Shown in pieces: positions 54,134-63,860 of a stretch of DNA of 64,000 bases. The translations under genes and the position numbers were made by a program. Position 1 is the first letter of the stretch. Each line of letters opens with the position of its first letter. The notes beneath the pieces are model-generated. The model saw nothing but the letters and a program-made list of their open reading frames with translations. It was not told where the DNA came from and did no database searches. Source of the DNA: Pseudomonas sp. 14P_8.1_Bac3 (lineage in GTDB: Bacteria > Pseudomonadota > Gammaproteobacteria > Pseudomonadales > Pseudomonadaceae); assembly GCF_025466085.1 (NCBI RefSeq), contig NZ_JANLOD010000069.1, positions 62,001 to 126,000 of the forward strand, in the 5' to 3' direction.

Positions 54134-56188
54134 TTACCCCAGCAGCGAAATGTCGGCGACACCGAGGAACAGCCCACGCAGACGAGCCAGCAACGCATAA
54201 CGGTTGGCGCGCACATTGGCATCATCCGCGTTGACCATCACTGCTTCGAAGAACGCATCCACCGGCTCACGCAATGCAGCCAGGCGCGCCAGGGATTCGC
54301 TGTACTGACGAGCCGCCGCCATCGGTTGCACCGCCTGGTCAGCCTGCTGAATCGCCGAATACAGCGAGAACTCGTTGGCGTTATCGAAGTACTTGGCTTC
54401 AACGACCGACGGCACCGAGCCTTCGACCTTGCTCAGCAAGTTCGAAACCCGCTTGTTCACCGCGGCAAGCGCGGCGGCCTCTGGCAGCTGACGGAACGCT
54501 TGAACCGCTTGAACGCGCTGATCGAAATCCAGTGCCGAACCCGGCTTCAAGGCGCGCACCGACAGATACGTTGCGACGTCCACGCCTTCGTCTTCGTAAC
54601 GGGCACGCAGGCGATCGAATACGAATTCAAGCACCGAATCAGCCAGGCCAACGGCCTTGACCTTGGCACCGAACGCATTCACGGCGAAGGCCACGGCTTC
54701 GTTCAGGTCGAGCTCGAGCTTCTTGTCGATCAGGATCCGCAGCACGCCGAGTGCCGCGCGGCGCAGGGCATACGGGTCCTTGCTGCCGGTGGGCAGCATG
54801 CCGATACCGAAGATGCCGACCAGCGTGTCGAGTTTGTCGGCGATGGCCACGGCCGCACCGGTCAGGGTGGTCGGCAGTTCAGCACCGGCACCGCGTGGCA
54901 TGTATTGCTCGTTCAGCGCCAGCGCGACTTCTTCCGGCTCGCCATCGTTGAGGGCGTAGTAGTAACCGGCGACGCCTTGCATCTCCGGGAACTCACCGAC
55001 CATCTCGGTCGCCAGGTCGCACTTGGACAGCAGGCCGGCACGGGAAGCCCAGGCTGCATTGCCGCCAATGCGCTGCGCGATGAACGCGGCGAGTTTGGAT
55101 ACGCGCTCGGCCTTGTCGTAGACGCTGCCGAGTTTCTCCTGGAACACCACGTTTTGCAGACGCAGGTTGAAGCCTTCGAGTTTCTGCTTCTTGTCCTGCT
55201 TGAAGAAGAACTCGGCGTCGGTCAGGCGTGGGCGAACCACTTTCTCGTTACCGGCGATGATCTGCTGCGGGTCTTTGCTTTCGATGTTGGCCACGGTAAT
55301 GAAACGTGGCAGCAACTTACCGTCGGCATCCAGCAGGCAGAAATACTTCTGGTTGTCCTGCATGGTGGTGATCAGCGCTTCCTGCGGCACGTCGAGGAAC
55401 CGCTCCTCGAACGAGCACACCAGCGGCACCGGCCATTCAACCAGCGCGGTCACTTCGTCGAGCAGGGCTGACGGAACGATCGCCGTACCTTCCTGCTTCG
55501 TCGCCAGTTCTTCGGTACGTTTGCTGATCAGTGCGCGACGTTCGTTGGCGTCGGCCAGGACGTAAGCGGCACGCAGGTCGCTGAGGTAGTTGGCCGGCGA
55601 CGTGATGCGCACGCTTTGCGGGTGATGGAAGCGGTGACCACGGGAATCGCGACCGGCCGTTTGAGCGAGGATAGTGCAGTCGATGACCTGGTCACCGAGC
55701 AGCATCACCAGCCATTGGGTTGGACGAACGAATTCTTCCTTGCGCGCGCCCCAGCGCATGCGCTTCGGGATCGGCAAGTCGTTCAGGGAATCTTCGACGA
55801 TGGTCGGCAGCAGGCTCGCGGTCGGCTTGCCGGCGATGTTCTGGCTGTAGCGCAGTTTCGGGCCGCTCTGATCGATTTCGCTTAGTTCGACGCCGCACTT
55901 CTTGGCAAAACCCAGTGCAGCCTGGGTCGGGTTGCCTTCGGCATCGAAGGCTGCCTGACGTGGCGGGCCGTCGAGGTTGATGCTGCGATCCGGCTGCTGG
56001 GTGGCCAGCGAGGTGATCAGCACTGCCAGGCGACGTGGCGCGGCGTAGACGGTCTTGGTCTCGTAGTTCAGGCCGGCAGCCTGCAGGCCCTTGTCGATAC
56101 CGGCCAGGAACGCGTCGGCCAGGGTGTTCAGGGCTTTGGGTGGCAGTTCTTCGGTGCCCAGTTCAACCAGAAAATCTTGAGCACTCAT
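54134..56188 (-). CDS. glyS: Glycyl-tRNA synthetase beta subunit
   Basis: A 684-residue tRNA-binding subunit of the tetrameric glycyl-tRNA synthetase. It starts MSAQDFLVELGTEELPPKAL, contains the HD-like segment TEMVGEFPEMQGVAGYYYA and ends with a DALR-like anticodon-binding region. It overlaps glyQ by 4 nt. Confidence 0.98.
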   Translation of the reverse strand: MSAQDFLVELGTEELPPKALNTLADAFLAGIDKGLQAAGLNYETKTVYAAPRRLAVLITSLATQQPDRSINLDGPPRQAAFDAEGNPTQAALGFAKKCGVELSEIDQSGPKLRYSQNIAGKPTASLLPTIVEDSLNDLPIPKRMRWGARKEEFVRPTQWLVMLLGDQVIDCTILAQTAGRDSRGHRFHHPQSVRITSPANYLSDLRAAYVLADANERRALISKRTEELATKQEGTAIVPSALLDEVTALVEWPVPLVCSFEERFLDVPQEALITTMQDNQKYFCLLDADGKLLPRFITVANIESKDPQQIIAGNEKVVRPRLTDAEFFFKQDKKQKLEGFNLRLQNVVFQEKLGSVYDKAERVSKLAAFIAQRIGGNAAWASRAGLLSKCDLATEMVGEFPEMQGVAGYYYALNDGEPEEVALALNEQYMPRGAGAELPTTLTGAAVAIADKLDTLVGIFGIGMLPTGSKDPYALRRAALGVLRILIDKKLELDLNEAVAFAVNAFGAKVKAVGLADSVLEFVFDRLRARYEDEGVDVATYLSVRALKPGSALDFDQRVQAVQAFRQLPEAAALAAVNKRVSNLLSKVEGSVPSVVEAKYFDNANEFSLYSAIQQADQAVQPMAAARQYSESLARLAALREPVDAFFEAVMVNADDANVRANRYALLARLRGLFLGVADISLLG

Positions 56189-57138
56189 TGTGCAGCCTCC
56201 AGCTTGGCCAGTACTTCGTCACGCAGGTCCGGGGTCGCCATCGGGAAGCCCAGCTTGGCGCGTGCCAGCAGGTAGGCTTGCGCAACGGAACGCGCCAGGG
56301 TGCGCACACGCAGGATGTATTGCTGACGCGCAGTCACCGAGATTGCCCGGCGCGCATCCAGCAGGTTGAAGGTGTGGGACGCCTTCAACACCATTTCGTA
56401 GCTCGGCAGCGGTAACGGCTGGTCGAGTTCGATCAGGCGCTTGGCTTCGCTTTCATAGAAATCGAACAACTCGAACAGCTTCTCGACGTTGGCGTGTTCG
56501 AAGTTGTAGGTCGACTGCTCCACTTCGTTCTGGTGGAACACGTCGCCGTAGGTCACTTTGCCGAACGGGCCGTCCGCCCAGACCAGGTCGTAGACCGAGT
56601 CCACGCCTTGCAGGTACATGGCCAGGCGCTCGAGGCCGTAAGTGATCTCGCCGGTCACCGGGTAGCATTCGATGCCGCCCGCTTGCTGGAAGTAAGTGAA
56701 CTGCGTCACTTCCATGCCGTTCAGCCAGACTTCCCAACCCAGGCCCCAGGCGCCCAGGGTCGGCGATTCCCAGTTGTCTTCGACGAAACGAATGTCATGG
56801 ACCAATGGGTCCAGGCCAACGTGCTTGAGGGAGCCCAGGTAGAGTTCCTGGAAGTTGTCCGGGTTCGGCTTCAGCACCACCTGGAATTGGTAGTAGTGCT
56901 GCAGACGGTTCGGGTTTTCGCCGTAGCGGCCGTCAGTCGGGCGACGACTGGGCTGCACATAAGCGGCGTTCCAGGTTTCCGGGCCGATGGCGCGCAGAAA
57001 CGTGGCAGTGTGGAAAGTCCCGGCGCCTACTTCCATATCGTAGGGCTGAAGTACCACGCAACCTTGCTCGGCCCAGTATTGCTGGAGCGCGAGGATCAAG
57101 TCTTGGAAGGTACGCACGGCTGGCGTAGGCTGGCTCAC
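56185..57138 (-). CDS. glyQ: Glycyl-tRNA synthetase alpha subunit
   Basis: A 317-residue class II catalytic subunit. TFHTATFLRAIGPE and AAYVQPSRRPTDGRYGENPNR carry motifs 2 and 3. The GTG start at 57138 (VSQPTPAVRTFQDLI) has AGGTG 8 nt upstream; the 44-residue upstream extension lacks similarity. It is divergent from tag, 81 bp away. Confidence 0.96.
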   Translation of the reverse strand: MSQPTPAVRTFQDLILALQQYWAEQGCVVLQPYDMEVGAGTFHTATFLRAIGPETWNAAYVQPSRRPTDGRYGENPNRLQHYYQFQVVLKPNPDNFQELYLGSLKHVGLDPLVHDIRFVEDNWESPTLGAWGLGWEVWLNGMEVTQFTYFQQAGGIECYPVTGEITYGLERLAMYLQGVDSVYDLVWADGPFGKVTYGDVFHQNEVEQSTYNFEHANVEKLFELFDFYESEAKRLIELDQPLPLPSYEMVLKASHTFNLLDARRAISVTARQQYILRVRTLARSVAQAYLLARAKLGFPMATPDLRDEVLAKLEAAQ

Positions 57139-57219
57139 GAAATTCACCTGTTTCTTGGGCTGCGATTTAAAGAGCGGGAGTATACCCGATTCATTGCTGC
57201 GCACGCCCCCTGGAGCCTT

Positions 57220-57777
57220 ATGCCACGCTGCTTTTGGTGTTCCGAAGATCCGCTGTACATGGCTTATCACGACCAGGAGTGGGGCACGCCGCTACGCGAT
57301 GCGCAGGGATTGTTCGAGTTGCTTTTGCTCGAAGGGTTCCAGGCCGGCCTGTCCTGGATCACGGTGTTGCGCAAACGTGAGCGTTATCGCGAGGTGCTGT
57401 TCGGCTTTGACGTACAGCGTGTGGCGCAGATGAGCGATGCGGAAATCGATGAGTTGATGCTCGATCCGGGAATCATCCGCAATCGCCTCAAGCTCAACGC
57501 GGCCCGGCGCAATGCCCAGGCCTGGCTGACGCTGGAGGATCCGGTGGAATTTCTCTGGTCCTTCGTCGGCGGTGTTCCGAGGATCAATCACTTCAAGGAC
57601 CGCACCGAAGTGCCCGCCGTGACGCCGACCGCCGTGGAGATGAGCAAAGGCCTGAAGAAGGCCGGATTCACCTTCGTCGGCCCCACCATTTGCTACGCGT
57701 TGATGCAGGCCTCGGGGATGGTCATGGACCACACCCGGGATTGCGATCGCTACGCAGCCTTGGCGAACGACGGTTAG
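57220..57777 (+). CDS. tag: 3-methyladenine DNA glycosylase I
   Basis: A 185-residue base-excision enzyme of the HhH fold that removes 3-methyladenine. The N-terminal MPRCFWCSEDPLYMAYHDQEWG with zinc ligands and the aromatic pocket are diagnostic. Glycosylase region SWITVLRKRERYR, and C-terminal HTRDCDRY with the remaining zinc ligands. GGAG precedes the ATG. Confidence 0.95.
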   Translation: MPRCFWCSEDPLYMAYHDQEWGTPLRDAQGLFELLLLEGFQAGLSWITVLRKRERYREVLFGFDVQRVAQMSDAEIDELMLDPGIIRNRLKLNAARRNAQAWLTLEDPVEFLWSFVGGVPRINHFKDRTEVPAVTPTAVEMSKGLKKAGFTFVGPTICYALMQASGMVMDHTRDCDRYAALANDG

Positions 57778-57817
57778 AATGGCCGCCTCGCGCACAGCAC
57801 AAGATCAGGAGTGACCT

Positions 57818-58705
57818 GTGGATAAGTTTAAAGGCGCCTTGCTGGTAGGCGCTCTGCGGCTGTTTGCCCTGCTTCCGTGGCGGGCCGTACAGGCGGTGGG
57901 CTCGGCCATTGGCTGGATGATGTGGAAAACCCCGAACCGTTCCCGCGACGTGGTGCGGATCAATCTGGCCAAGTGTTTTCCCGAGATGGACCCCGCCGAG
58001 CGCGAGCGTCTGGTCGGCCAGAGCCTGAAAGACATCGGCAAGTCCCTGACCGAAAGTGCCTGCGCGTGGATCTGGCCGGCCCAGCGTTCCATCGATCTGG
58101 TGCGCGAGGTCGAAGGGCTCGACGTGTTGAAAGACGCCCTCGCCTCGGGCAAGGGCGTCGTCGGCATCACAAGCCACCTGGGCAATTGGGAAGTGCTCAA
58201 TCACTTCTATTGCAGCCAGTGCAAACCGATCATTTTCTATCGTCCGCCGAAATTGAAGGCAGTGGATGAACTGCTGCGCAAGCAACGCGTGCAGCTGGGG
58301 AACAAGGTGGCCGCCTCGACCAAGGAAGGCATCCTCAGCGTGATCAAGGAAGTGCGCAAAGGTGGTGCAGTGGGCATTCCCGCTGACCCGGAACCGGCCG
58401 AATCCGCCGGGATCTTCGTGCCGTTCTTCGCCACTCAGGCCCTGACCAGCAAATTCGTACCGAACATGCTGGCGGGCGGCAAAGCGGTCGGTGTATTCCT
58501 GCATGCACTGCGGTTGCCGGATGGTTCCGGCTACAAAGTGATCCTTGAAGCCGCGCCGGAGGCCATGTACAGCACCGATACCGAGACCTCCTGCGCCGCC
58601 ATGAGCAAAGTGGTCGAACGCTACGTGGCGGCTTATCCGAGCCAGTACATGTGGAGCATGAAGCGCTTCAAGAAGCGCCCGCCGGGAGAAGAGCGTTGGT
58701 ATTGA
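57818..58705 (+). CDS. lpxL: Lipid A biosynthesis acyltransferase, LpxL/HtrB type
   Basis: A 295-residue inner-membrane enzyme adding a secondary acyl chain to lipid A. GTG start at 57818 with AGGAG upstream. N-terminal membrane segment, then GITSHLGNWEVLNHF (the H-x4-E/D acyltransferase box) and IPADPEPAESAGIFVPFFA. The exact acyl donor cannot be told from sequence, so lpxL versus lpxM-type assignment is tentative. Confidence 0.9.
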   Translation: MDKFKGALLVGALRLFALLPWRAVQAVGSAIGWMMWKTPNRSRDVVRINLAKCFPEMDPAERERLVGQSLKDIGKSLTESACAWIWPAQRSIDLVREVEGLDVLKDALASGKGVVGITSHLGNWEVLNHFYCSQCKPIIFYRPPKLKAVDELLRKQRVQLGNKVAASTKEGILSVIKEVRKGGAVGIPADPEPAESAGIFVPFFATQALTSKFVPNMLAGGKAVGVFLHALRLPDGSGYKVILEAAPEAMYSTDTETSCAAMSKVVERYVAAYPSQYMWSMKRFKKRPPGEERWY

Positions 58706-58774
58706 GTGGATTGGCATGATCTGTGGATAACCCGCTCAAAGGTTATCCACAACCGTTCAGGCAGGGCGCAGCAG

Positions 58775-59014
58775 ATGGCCGAACACCGTAAATCGTTTCG
58801 TATCAAGATCACTCATGAGCAGTTCGGCGAATGCCTGGGCCAGACTCGCAACCTGTCCGCGACAGGCGTCTACGTCGAGCATCCGCACCTGTCAGTATTG
58901 CCCAAGGGCGCGGTGGTTTATGGGCAGGTGCAGGACTTACCCACAGGTGCGCCGAGGGTGCGCATGGAAGTGGTGTTGGTGGACGCCGAAGGCATTGGTT
59001 TGCGCTACCTCTGA
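58775..59014 (+). CDS. PilZ-domain c-di-GMP-binding protein
   Basis: A 79-residue single-domain protein. RKSFR (the R-x3-R c-di-GMP motif, about 5-9) and NLSATG (the N-x-S-x2-G motif, about 25-30) are both present. It starts at ATG 58775 (AGGGCGCAG upstream), not the longer frame to 58706. It follows lpxL by 69 bp. Its stop directly abuts that of the TPR gene (TGATCA). Its target is unknown. Confidence 0.88.
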   Translation: MAEHRKSFRIKITHEQFGECLGQTRNLSATGVYVEHPHLSVLPKGAVVYGQVQDLPTGAPRVRMEVVLVDAEGIGLRYL

Positions 59015-59329
59015 TCAGTGCGTCTGACGCTCGAGCTTTTTCAGGAACACTGTCATTTCTTTCTCTGCCTGCTTGTCGCCATGGGCGCGGGCGGCTTCCA
59101 GGCCTTGTTCCCACGCCTGGCGTGCGGCCGGGAAGTCTGCCAGTGCCAGCCGGGCCTTGCCCAACAGCTTCCACGCTGCCGAATATTTCGGGTCCAGTTC
59201 GACGCAACGCTGGAAGTGCTCCGCGGCCTTGGCGTGCTCACCCAGATCCAGATAACCCTTGCCCAGGCCGAAGCGCAGCAGTGAGTTATCCACACCCTTC
59301 GCGAGCATTTTTTCCAGGGATTCGATCAT
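59015..59329 (-). CDS. TPR-repeat protein
   Basis: A 104-residue protein with two to three tetratricopeptide repeats (FGLGKGYLDLGEHAKAAEHF and AAWKLLGKARLALADFPAAR, roughly residues 20-85). ATG 59329 has AAGGAAA upstream. A small helical scaffold; function not assigned. Confidence 0.85.
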   Translation of the reverse strand: MIESLEKMLAKGVDNSLLRFGLGKGYLDLGEHAKAAEHFQRCVELDPKYSAAWKLLGKARLALADFPAARQAWEQGLEAARAHGDKQAEKEMTVFLKKLERQTH

Positions 59330-59399
59330 GGTGATTTCCTTGCCTGTGGGCTGTCTGGCGCGTTGTCGTATCTGTGAAACCACACGGTGCGCATTCCAA

Positions 59400-59425
59400 T
59401 GTGGGAGCGAGCCTGCTCGCGATGG
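59400..59425. repeat. Single REP-like element
   Basis: GTGGGAGCGAGCCTGCTCGC, then GATGG: a Pseudomonas REP hairpin between the TPR gene and trkA, without the inverted partner seen at 27144. Confidence 0.8.
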
Positions 59426-59452
59426 GGGCCGGCCGATTCAGCAAAGATCGGA

Positions 59453-60826
59453 TCAGAAAAAGCTCAGCCCCACATGAAACAACTTCTCCACATCCCGAAT
59501 ATGCTTTTTATCCACAAGGAACAAGATCACGTGATCGCCGGTTTCGATCACCGTGTCATCGTGAGCGATGATCACTTCTTCATCGCGAATGATCGCGCCA
59601 ATCGTCGTCCCCGGTGGCAAGCCGATGTTCTCGATGGCCTTGCCGATCACCTTGCTCGACTTCGCATCGCCATGAGCAATCGCCTCGATGGCCTCCGCCG
59701 CACCACGACGCAATGAGTGCACGCTGACGATATCGCCGCGGCGCACGTGGGCGAGCAAGGTGCCGATGGTCGCCAGTTGCGGGCTGATGGCGATGTCGAT
59801 GTCGCCACCCTGGATCAGATCGACGTAGGCCGGGTTGTTGATGATGGTCATCACCTTCTTCGCGCCCAGACGCTTGGCCAGCAGCGACGACATGATGTTG
59901 GCTTCGTCGTCGTTGGTCAGCGCGAGGAACAGGTCGGCATCGGCGATGTTCTCCTCCAGCAGCAAATCCCGGTCCGACGCGCTGCCCTGCAACACCACGG
60001 TGCTGTCGAGGGTGTCCGAGAGGTGCCGGCAGCGAATCGGGTTCATCTCGATGATCTTCACCTGGTAGCGGCTTTCGATGGCCTCGGCCAGGCGTTCACC
60101 AATCTGCCCGCCACCAGCGATGACGATGCGCTTGTAGCTCTCGTCGAGGCGACGCATTTCGCTCATGACCGCACGAATATTCGCCTTGGCGGCGATGAAA
60201 AACACTTCATCGTCCGCCTCGATCACCGTATCGCCCTGAGGCAGGATCGGCCGGTCACGACGGAAAATGGCGGCGACGCGGGTTTCGACGTTCGGCATGT
60301 GTTCACGCAACTGGCGCAGTTGCTGACCCACCAACGGGCCGCCGTAGTAAGCCTTCACCGCGACCAGCTGCGCCTTGCCTTCCGCGAAGTCGATTACCTG
60401 TAACGCGCCTGGGTGCTGGATCAGGCGCTTGATGTAATTGGTGACCACTTGCTCCGGGCTGATCAGCACGTCGACCGGAATCGCTTCGTTATCGAACAGC
60501 TCGGCGCGGGTGAGGTACGCGGCTTCGCGGACCCGGGCGATCTTGGTCGGGGTGTGGAACAGGGTGTGGGCGACCTGACAGGCGACCATATTGGTTTCGT
60601 CGCTGTTGGTCACCGCCACCAGCATGTCGGCGTCGTCCGCGCCGGCCTGGCGCAGCACCGTGGGCAGCGAGCCGCGGCCCTGCACGGTGCGGATGTCCAG
60701 CCGGTCGCCGAGGTCGCGCAGGCGTTCGCCATCGGTGTCGACCACGGTGATGTCGTTGGCCTCGCTGGCCAAATGTTCCGCCAGCGAACCGCCGACCTGC
60801 CCTGCGCCGAGGATGATGATTTTCAT
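59453..60826 (-). CDS. trkA: Trk potassium-uptake regulatory subunit
   Basis: A 457-residue peripheral membrane protein that gates TrkH/TrkG with NAD(H)/ATP. There are two RCK units, each with a Rossmann GxGxxG-type motif (GAGQVGGSLAEHL near 7 and AGGGQIGERLAEAI near 237) and an RCK-C domain. It follows rsmB by 22 bp on the minus strand and is last in def-fmt-rsmB-trkA. Confidence 0.96.
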   Translation of the reverse strand: MKIIILGAGQVGGSLAEHLASEANDITVVDTDGERLRDLGDRLDIRTVQGRGSLPTVLRQAGADDADMLVAVTNSDETNMVACQVAHTLFHTPTKIARVREAAYLTRAELFDNEAIPVDVLISPEQVVTNYIKRLIQHPGALQVIDFAEGKAQLVAVKAYYGGPLVGQQLRQLREHMPNVETRVAAIFRRDRPILPQGDTVIEADDEVFFIAAKANIRAVMSEMRRLDESYKRIVIAGGGQIGERLAEAIESRYQVKIIEMNPIRCRHLSDTLDSTVVLQGSASDRDLLLEENIADADLFLALTNDDEANIMSSLLAKRLGAKKVMTIINNPAYVDLIQGGDIDIAISPQLATIGTLLAHVRRGDIVSVHSLRRGAAEAIEAIAHGDAKSSKVIGKAIENIGLPPGTTIGAIIRDEEVIIAHDDTVIETGDHVILFLVDKKHIRDVEKLFHVGLSFF

Positions 60827-60848
60827 CCAGTCACTCCCTTAAAACCGG

Positions 60849-62159
60849 TTAACCGCGCGCGGCGGCGATCTTGATCAGCTTGGCGTAGTAGAACCCGTCG
60901 TGGCCGCCTTCCTGGGCCAGCAGCTGGCGGCCGTGCGGCTGCTTGATGCCGGCCGCGGTGGCGAGGTCCAGTTCGCGGGCGCCTGGCGTGCGAGCGAGGA
61001 AGGCTTCGATGACGTCGGTGTTCTCGGTCGGCAGCGTCGAACACGTGGCGTAAAGCAGGATGCCGCCGACTTCCAGGGTTAGCCACATCGCATCGAGCAG
61101 CTCGCCTTGCAGCACGGCCAGGGCCGCGATGTCGTCCGGCTGGCGGGTCAGCTTGATGTCCGGGTGACGGCGGATCACGCCGGTGGCCGAACACGGTGCG
61201 TCGAGCAGGATGCGCTGGAACGGCTTGCCGTCCCACCAGGTGGCGGTATCGCGGCCGTCGGCGGCGATCAGTTCGGCGCTCAGGCCCAGGCGTGCGAGGT
61301 TTTCCCGCACTCGCACCAGGCGCTTGGCTTCCAGGTCCACCGCGACGACGCCGGCCAGCGCAGGTTCGGCTTCGAGGATATGGCAGGTCTTGCCGCCCGG
61401 TGCGCAGCAGGCATCGAGCACCCGTTGGCCCGGCGCGAGGTCGAGCAGGTCGGCGGCCAGTTGCGCCGCTTCGTCCTGCACGCTGATCCAGCCTTCAGCG
61501 AAGCCTGGCAGGCTGCGCACATCGGCGGCGGCAGCGAGAACGATGCCATCCTGGCTGTACACACAGGGCGCGGCGGCAATGCCGGCGTTGGTGAGCAGTT
61601 CCAGGTAGGCGTCGCGTGTGTGATGGCGGCGATTGACCCGCAGGATCATCGGCGGATGCGCGTTGTTCGCTGCGCAAATCGCTTCCCACTGTTCAGGCCA
61701 GAACGCCTTGAGGGATTTTTGCAGCCAGCGCGGGTGAGCGGTACGCACCACCGGGTCATGTTCCAGCTCGGCCAGCAACGCTTCGCTTTCGCGCTGGGCG
61801 CGGCGCAGCACGGCGTTGAGCAAGGCCTTGGCCCAGGGCTTTTTCAGCTTGTCGGCGCACCCGACAGTCTCGCCGATTGCCGCGTGGGCCGGGACGCGGG
61901 TGTACAGCAGTTGATAGAGGCCGACCAGCAGCAGCGCCTCGACGTCGGCGTCCGCCGCCTTGAACGGTTTCTGCAGCAATTTGGCCGCCAGTGCCGACAG
62001 ACGCGGCTGCCAGCGAGCGGTGCCGAAGGCGAGGTCTTGGGTGAAGCCGCGATCGCGGTCTTCGACCTTGTCCATTTGTGTCGGCAGCGAACTGTTGAGT
62101 GAGGCTTTTCCGTTAAGGACTGCAGCAAGTGCCTTGGCGGCGGCCAGACGCGGATTCAT
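60849..62159 (-). CDS. rsmB: 16S rRNA (cytosine967-C5)-methyltransferase
   Basis: A 436-residue enzyme (sun/fmu). An N-terminal NusB-like domain (about 1-140) is followed by the RsmB/NOL1 methyltransferase: motif I DACCAPGGKTCHI, catalytic Cys in DAPCSATG (motif IV) and YATCSTLP (motif VI). It overlaps fmt by 4 nt. Confidence 0.97.
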   Translation of the reverse strand: MNPRLAAAKALAAVLNGKASLNSSLPTQMDKVEDRDRGFTQDLAFGTARWQPRLSALAAKLLQKPFKAADADVEALLLVGLYQLLYTRVPAHAAIGETVGCADKLKKPWAKALLNAVLRRAQRESEALLAELEHDPVVRTAHPRWLQKSLKAFWPEQWEAICAANNAHPPMILRVNRRHHTRDAYLELLTNAGIAAAPCVYSQDGIVLAAAADVRSLPGFAEGWISVQDEAAQLAADLLDLAPGQRVLDACCAPGGKTCHILEAEPALAGVVAVDLEAKRLVRVRENLARLGLSAELIAADGRDTATWWDGKPFQRILLDAPCSATGVIRRHPDIKLTRQPDDIAALAVLQGELLDAMWLTLEVGGILLYATCSTLPTENTDVIEAFLARTPGARELDLATAAGIKQPHGRQLLAQEGGHDGFYYAKLIKIAAARG

Positions 62160-63115
62160 TGAGCGTCCGCCGTTTGCCCGAGGACGGTGCCGACGGCAAA
62201 TTTCTCACGACGGCTGTTGAACAAATCACTGAAGTTCAGCGCCTTGCCACCGGGCAATTGCAGACGGGTCAGACACAGTGCTTGCTCGCCGCAGGCGACG
62301 ATCAGGCCGTCCTTGCTGGCGCTGAGAATTTGTCCCGGCGCGCCCTTCCCTTCGGCCAGGCTCGCGGCCAGCACCTTCAGCGCTTCGCCGTTCAGCGTGC
62401 TATGGGTGATTGGCCACGGGTTGAAGGCACGAACCAGACGTTCCAGCTCGATGGCTGGACGGTTCCAGTCGATGCGCGCTTCGTCCTTGTTCAATTTGTG
62501 CGCATAAGTGGCGAGGCTGTCGTCCTGCACTTCGCCCTCCAGCGTGCCGGCGGCGAGGCCGGCGATAGCCTGAATCACCGCCGGTGGACCGAGTTCCGCG
62601 AGACGGTCGTGGAGGCTGCCGCCGGTGTCTTCAGCGCTGATCGGCGTGGTGACTTTCAGCAGCATCGGCCCGGTGTCGAGGCCCAGTTCCATGCGCATCA
62701 CGGTGACGCCGCTTTCGCTGTCGCCCGCTTCGACGGCTCGCTGGATCGGTGCCGCACCACGCCAGCGCGGCAGCAACGACGCGTGGCTGTTGATGCAACC
62801 CAGGCGTGGAATATCCAGCACCCCTTGCGGCAGGATCAGGCCGTAGGCGACCACCACCAGCAAGTCGGGCTTCAGCGCGGCCAGTTCGGCCTGGGCGTCT
62901 TCGTTGCGCAGGGTCGGCGGTTGCAGCACCGGAATATTGTTTTCCAGGGCCAACTGCTTGACCGGACTCGGCATCAGCTTTTGCCCGCGGCCCGCCGGAC
63001 GGTCCGGCTGGGTGTAGACCGCGACGATCTCGTAAGGGCTGTCGAGCAGGGCCTTGAGGTGTTCGGCGGCGAATTCCGGGGTGCCGGCAAAGACAATGCG
63101 CAGTGGCTCAGTCAT
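62156..63115 (-). CDS. fmt: Methionyl-tRNA formyltransferase
   Basis: A 319-residue enzyme that formylates initiator Met-tRNA. FAGTPEFAAEHLKAL at the N terminus, folate site CINSHASLLPRWRGAAPI (about 106-123) with Asn/His/Asp catalytic residues, then a C-terminal OB-fold tRNA-binding domain. It pairs with def, which removes the formyl group. Confidence 0.98.
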   Translation of the reverse strand: MTEPLRIVFAGTPEFAAEHLKALLDSPYEIVAVYTQPDRPAGRGQKLMPSPVKQLALENNIPVLQPPTLRNEDAQAELAALKPDLLVVVAYGLILPQGVLDIPRLGCINSHASLLPRWRGAAPIQRAVEAGDSESGVTVMRMELGLDTGPMLLKVTTPISAEDTGGSLHDRLAELGPPAVIQAIAGLAAGTLEGEVQDDSLATYAHKLNKDEARIDWNRPAIELERLVRAFNPWPITHSTLNGEALKVLAASLAEGKGAPGQILSASKDGLIVACGEQALCLTRLQLPGGKALNFSDLFNSRREKFAVGTVLGQTADAQ

Positions 63116-63150
63116 GGGAAGCTCTCATTTACAAAGCAGTCGCAAAAGAA

Positions 63151-63174
63151 AAAGGCTTGCCGCAGCAAGCCTTT
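63151..63174 (-). terminator. Hairpin between def and fmt
   Basis: Arms AAAGGCTTGC / GCAAGCCTTT around a 4-nt loop. The minus strand continues TTTTTCTTTT, so it is terminator-like, yet lies inside the def-fmt operon; it may attenuate readthrough. Confidence 0.75.
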
Positions 63175-63186
63175 GGAAGGAGGGCA

Positions 63187-63693
63187 TCAAGCGTTCTGGC
63201 GATGGAGCTTTTCCAGTTTCTTCTTGATTCGGTCACGCTTGAGATTGGACAGGTAGTCGACGAACAACTTGCCGTTGAGGTGGTCGCATTCGTGCTGGAT
63301 GCACACGGCGAGCAGGCCTTCGGCAATCAGTTCGTAAGGCTGGCCGTCGCGGTCCAGGGCCTTGACCTTGACCTTCTGCGGGCGATCGACGTTTTCGTAG
63401 AAGCCTGGCACCGAGAGGCAGCCTTCTTGATACTGTTCCATCTCGTCGGTCAGGGATTCGAACTCGGGGTTGATGAACACCCGTGGCTCGCTACGGTCTT
63501 CGGAGAGGTCCATCACGACGATACGTTTGTGCACGTTGACCTGGGTCGCGGCGAGGCCGATGCCTGGCGCTTCATACATTGTTTCAAACATATCATCGAC
63601 CAACTGACGCACTTCGTCGTCCACTACGGCCACTGGTTTGGCGATAGTGCGCAGGCGCGAGTCGGGAAATTCGAGGATGTCTAAAATGGCCAT
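63187..63693 (-). CDS. def: Peptide deformylase
   Basis: A 168-residue iron-dependent hydrolase. All three motifs are present: GIGLAATQV (about 46), EGCLSVPG (about 90) and QHECDHLNG (about 133) with the metal-binding Cys and His residues. It removes the N-formyl group from new proteins. It is first of the def-fmt-rsmB-trkA run and is divergent from the LysM gene. Confidence 0.98.
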   Translation of the reverse strand: MAILDILEFPDSRLRTIAKPVAVVDDEVRQLVDDMFETMYEAPGIGLAATQVNVHKRIVVMDLSEDRSEPRVFINPEFESLTDEMEQYQEGCLSVPGFYENVDRPQKVKVKALDRDGQPYELIAEGLLAVCIQHECDHLNGKLFVDYLSNLKRDRIKKKLEKLHRQNA

Positions 63694-63860
63694 AAGCGTA
63701 ATTGATGCACGTGTGAGATAAAGTCGGGTCGATGGCCTGGCGGGTCCGAAGATGCCGGCTACCGTTGTGAAACGTAGCTCCCTGCTTTCAGGTTAGCCGG
63801 GATCGAGCCACGAGGGCTCTGGCGTTTCACGCGAACGCACATAATAAAGGGATTCACTGC

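Noticed and set aside
53789..55471. 560-codon plus-strand frame
   Set aside because: Antisense to glyS and gmhB; no family features.
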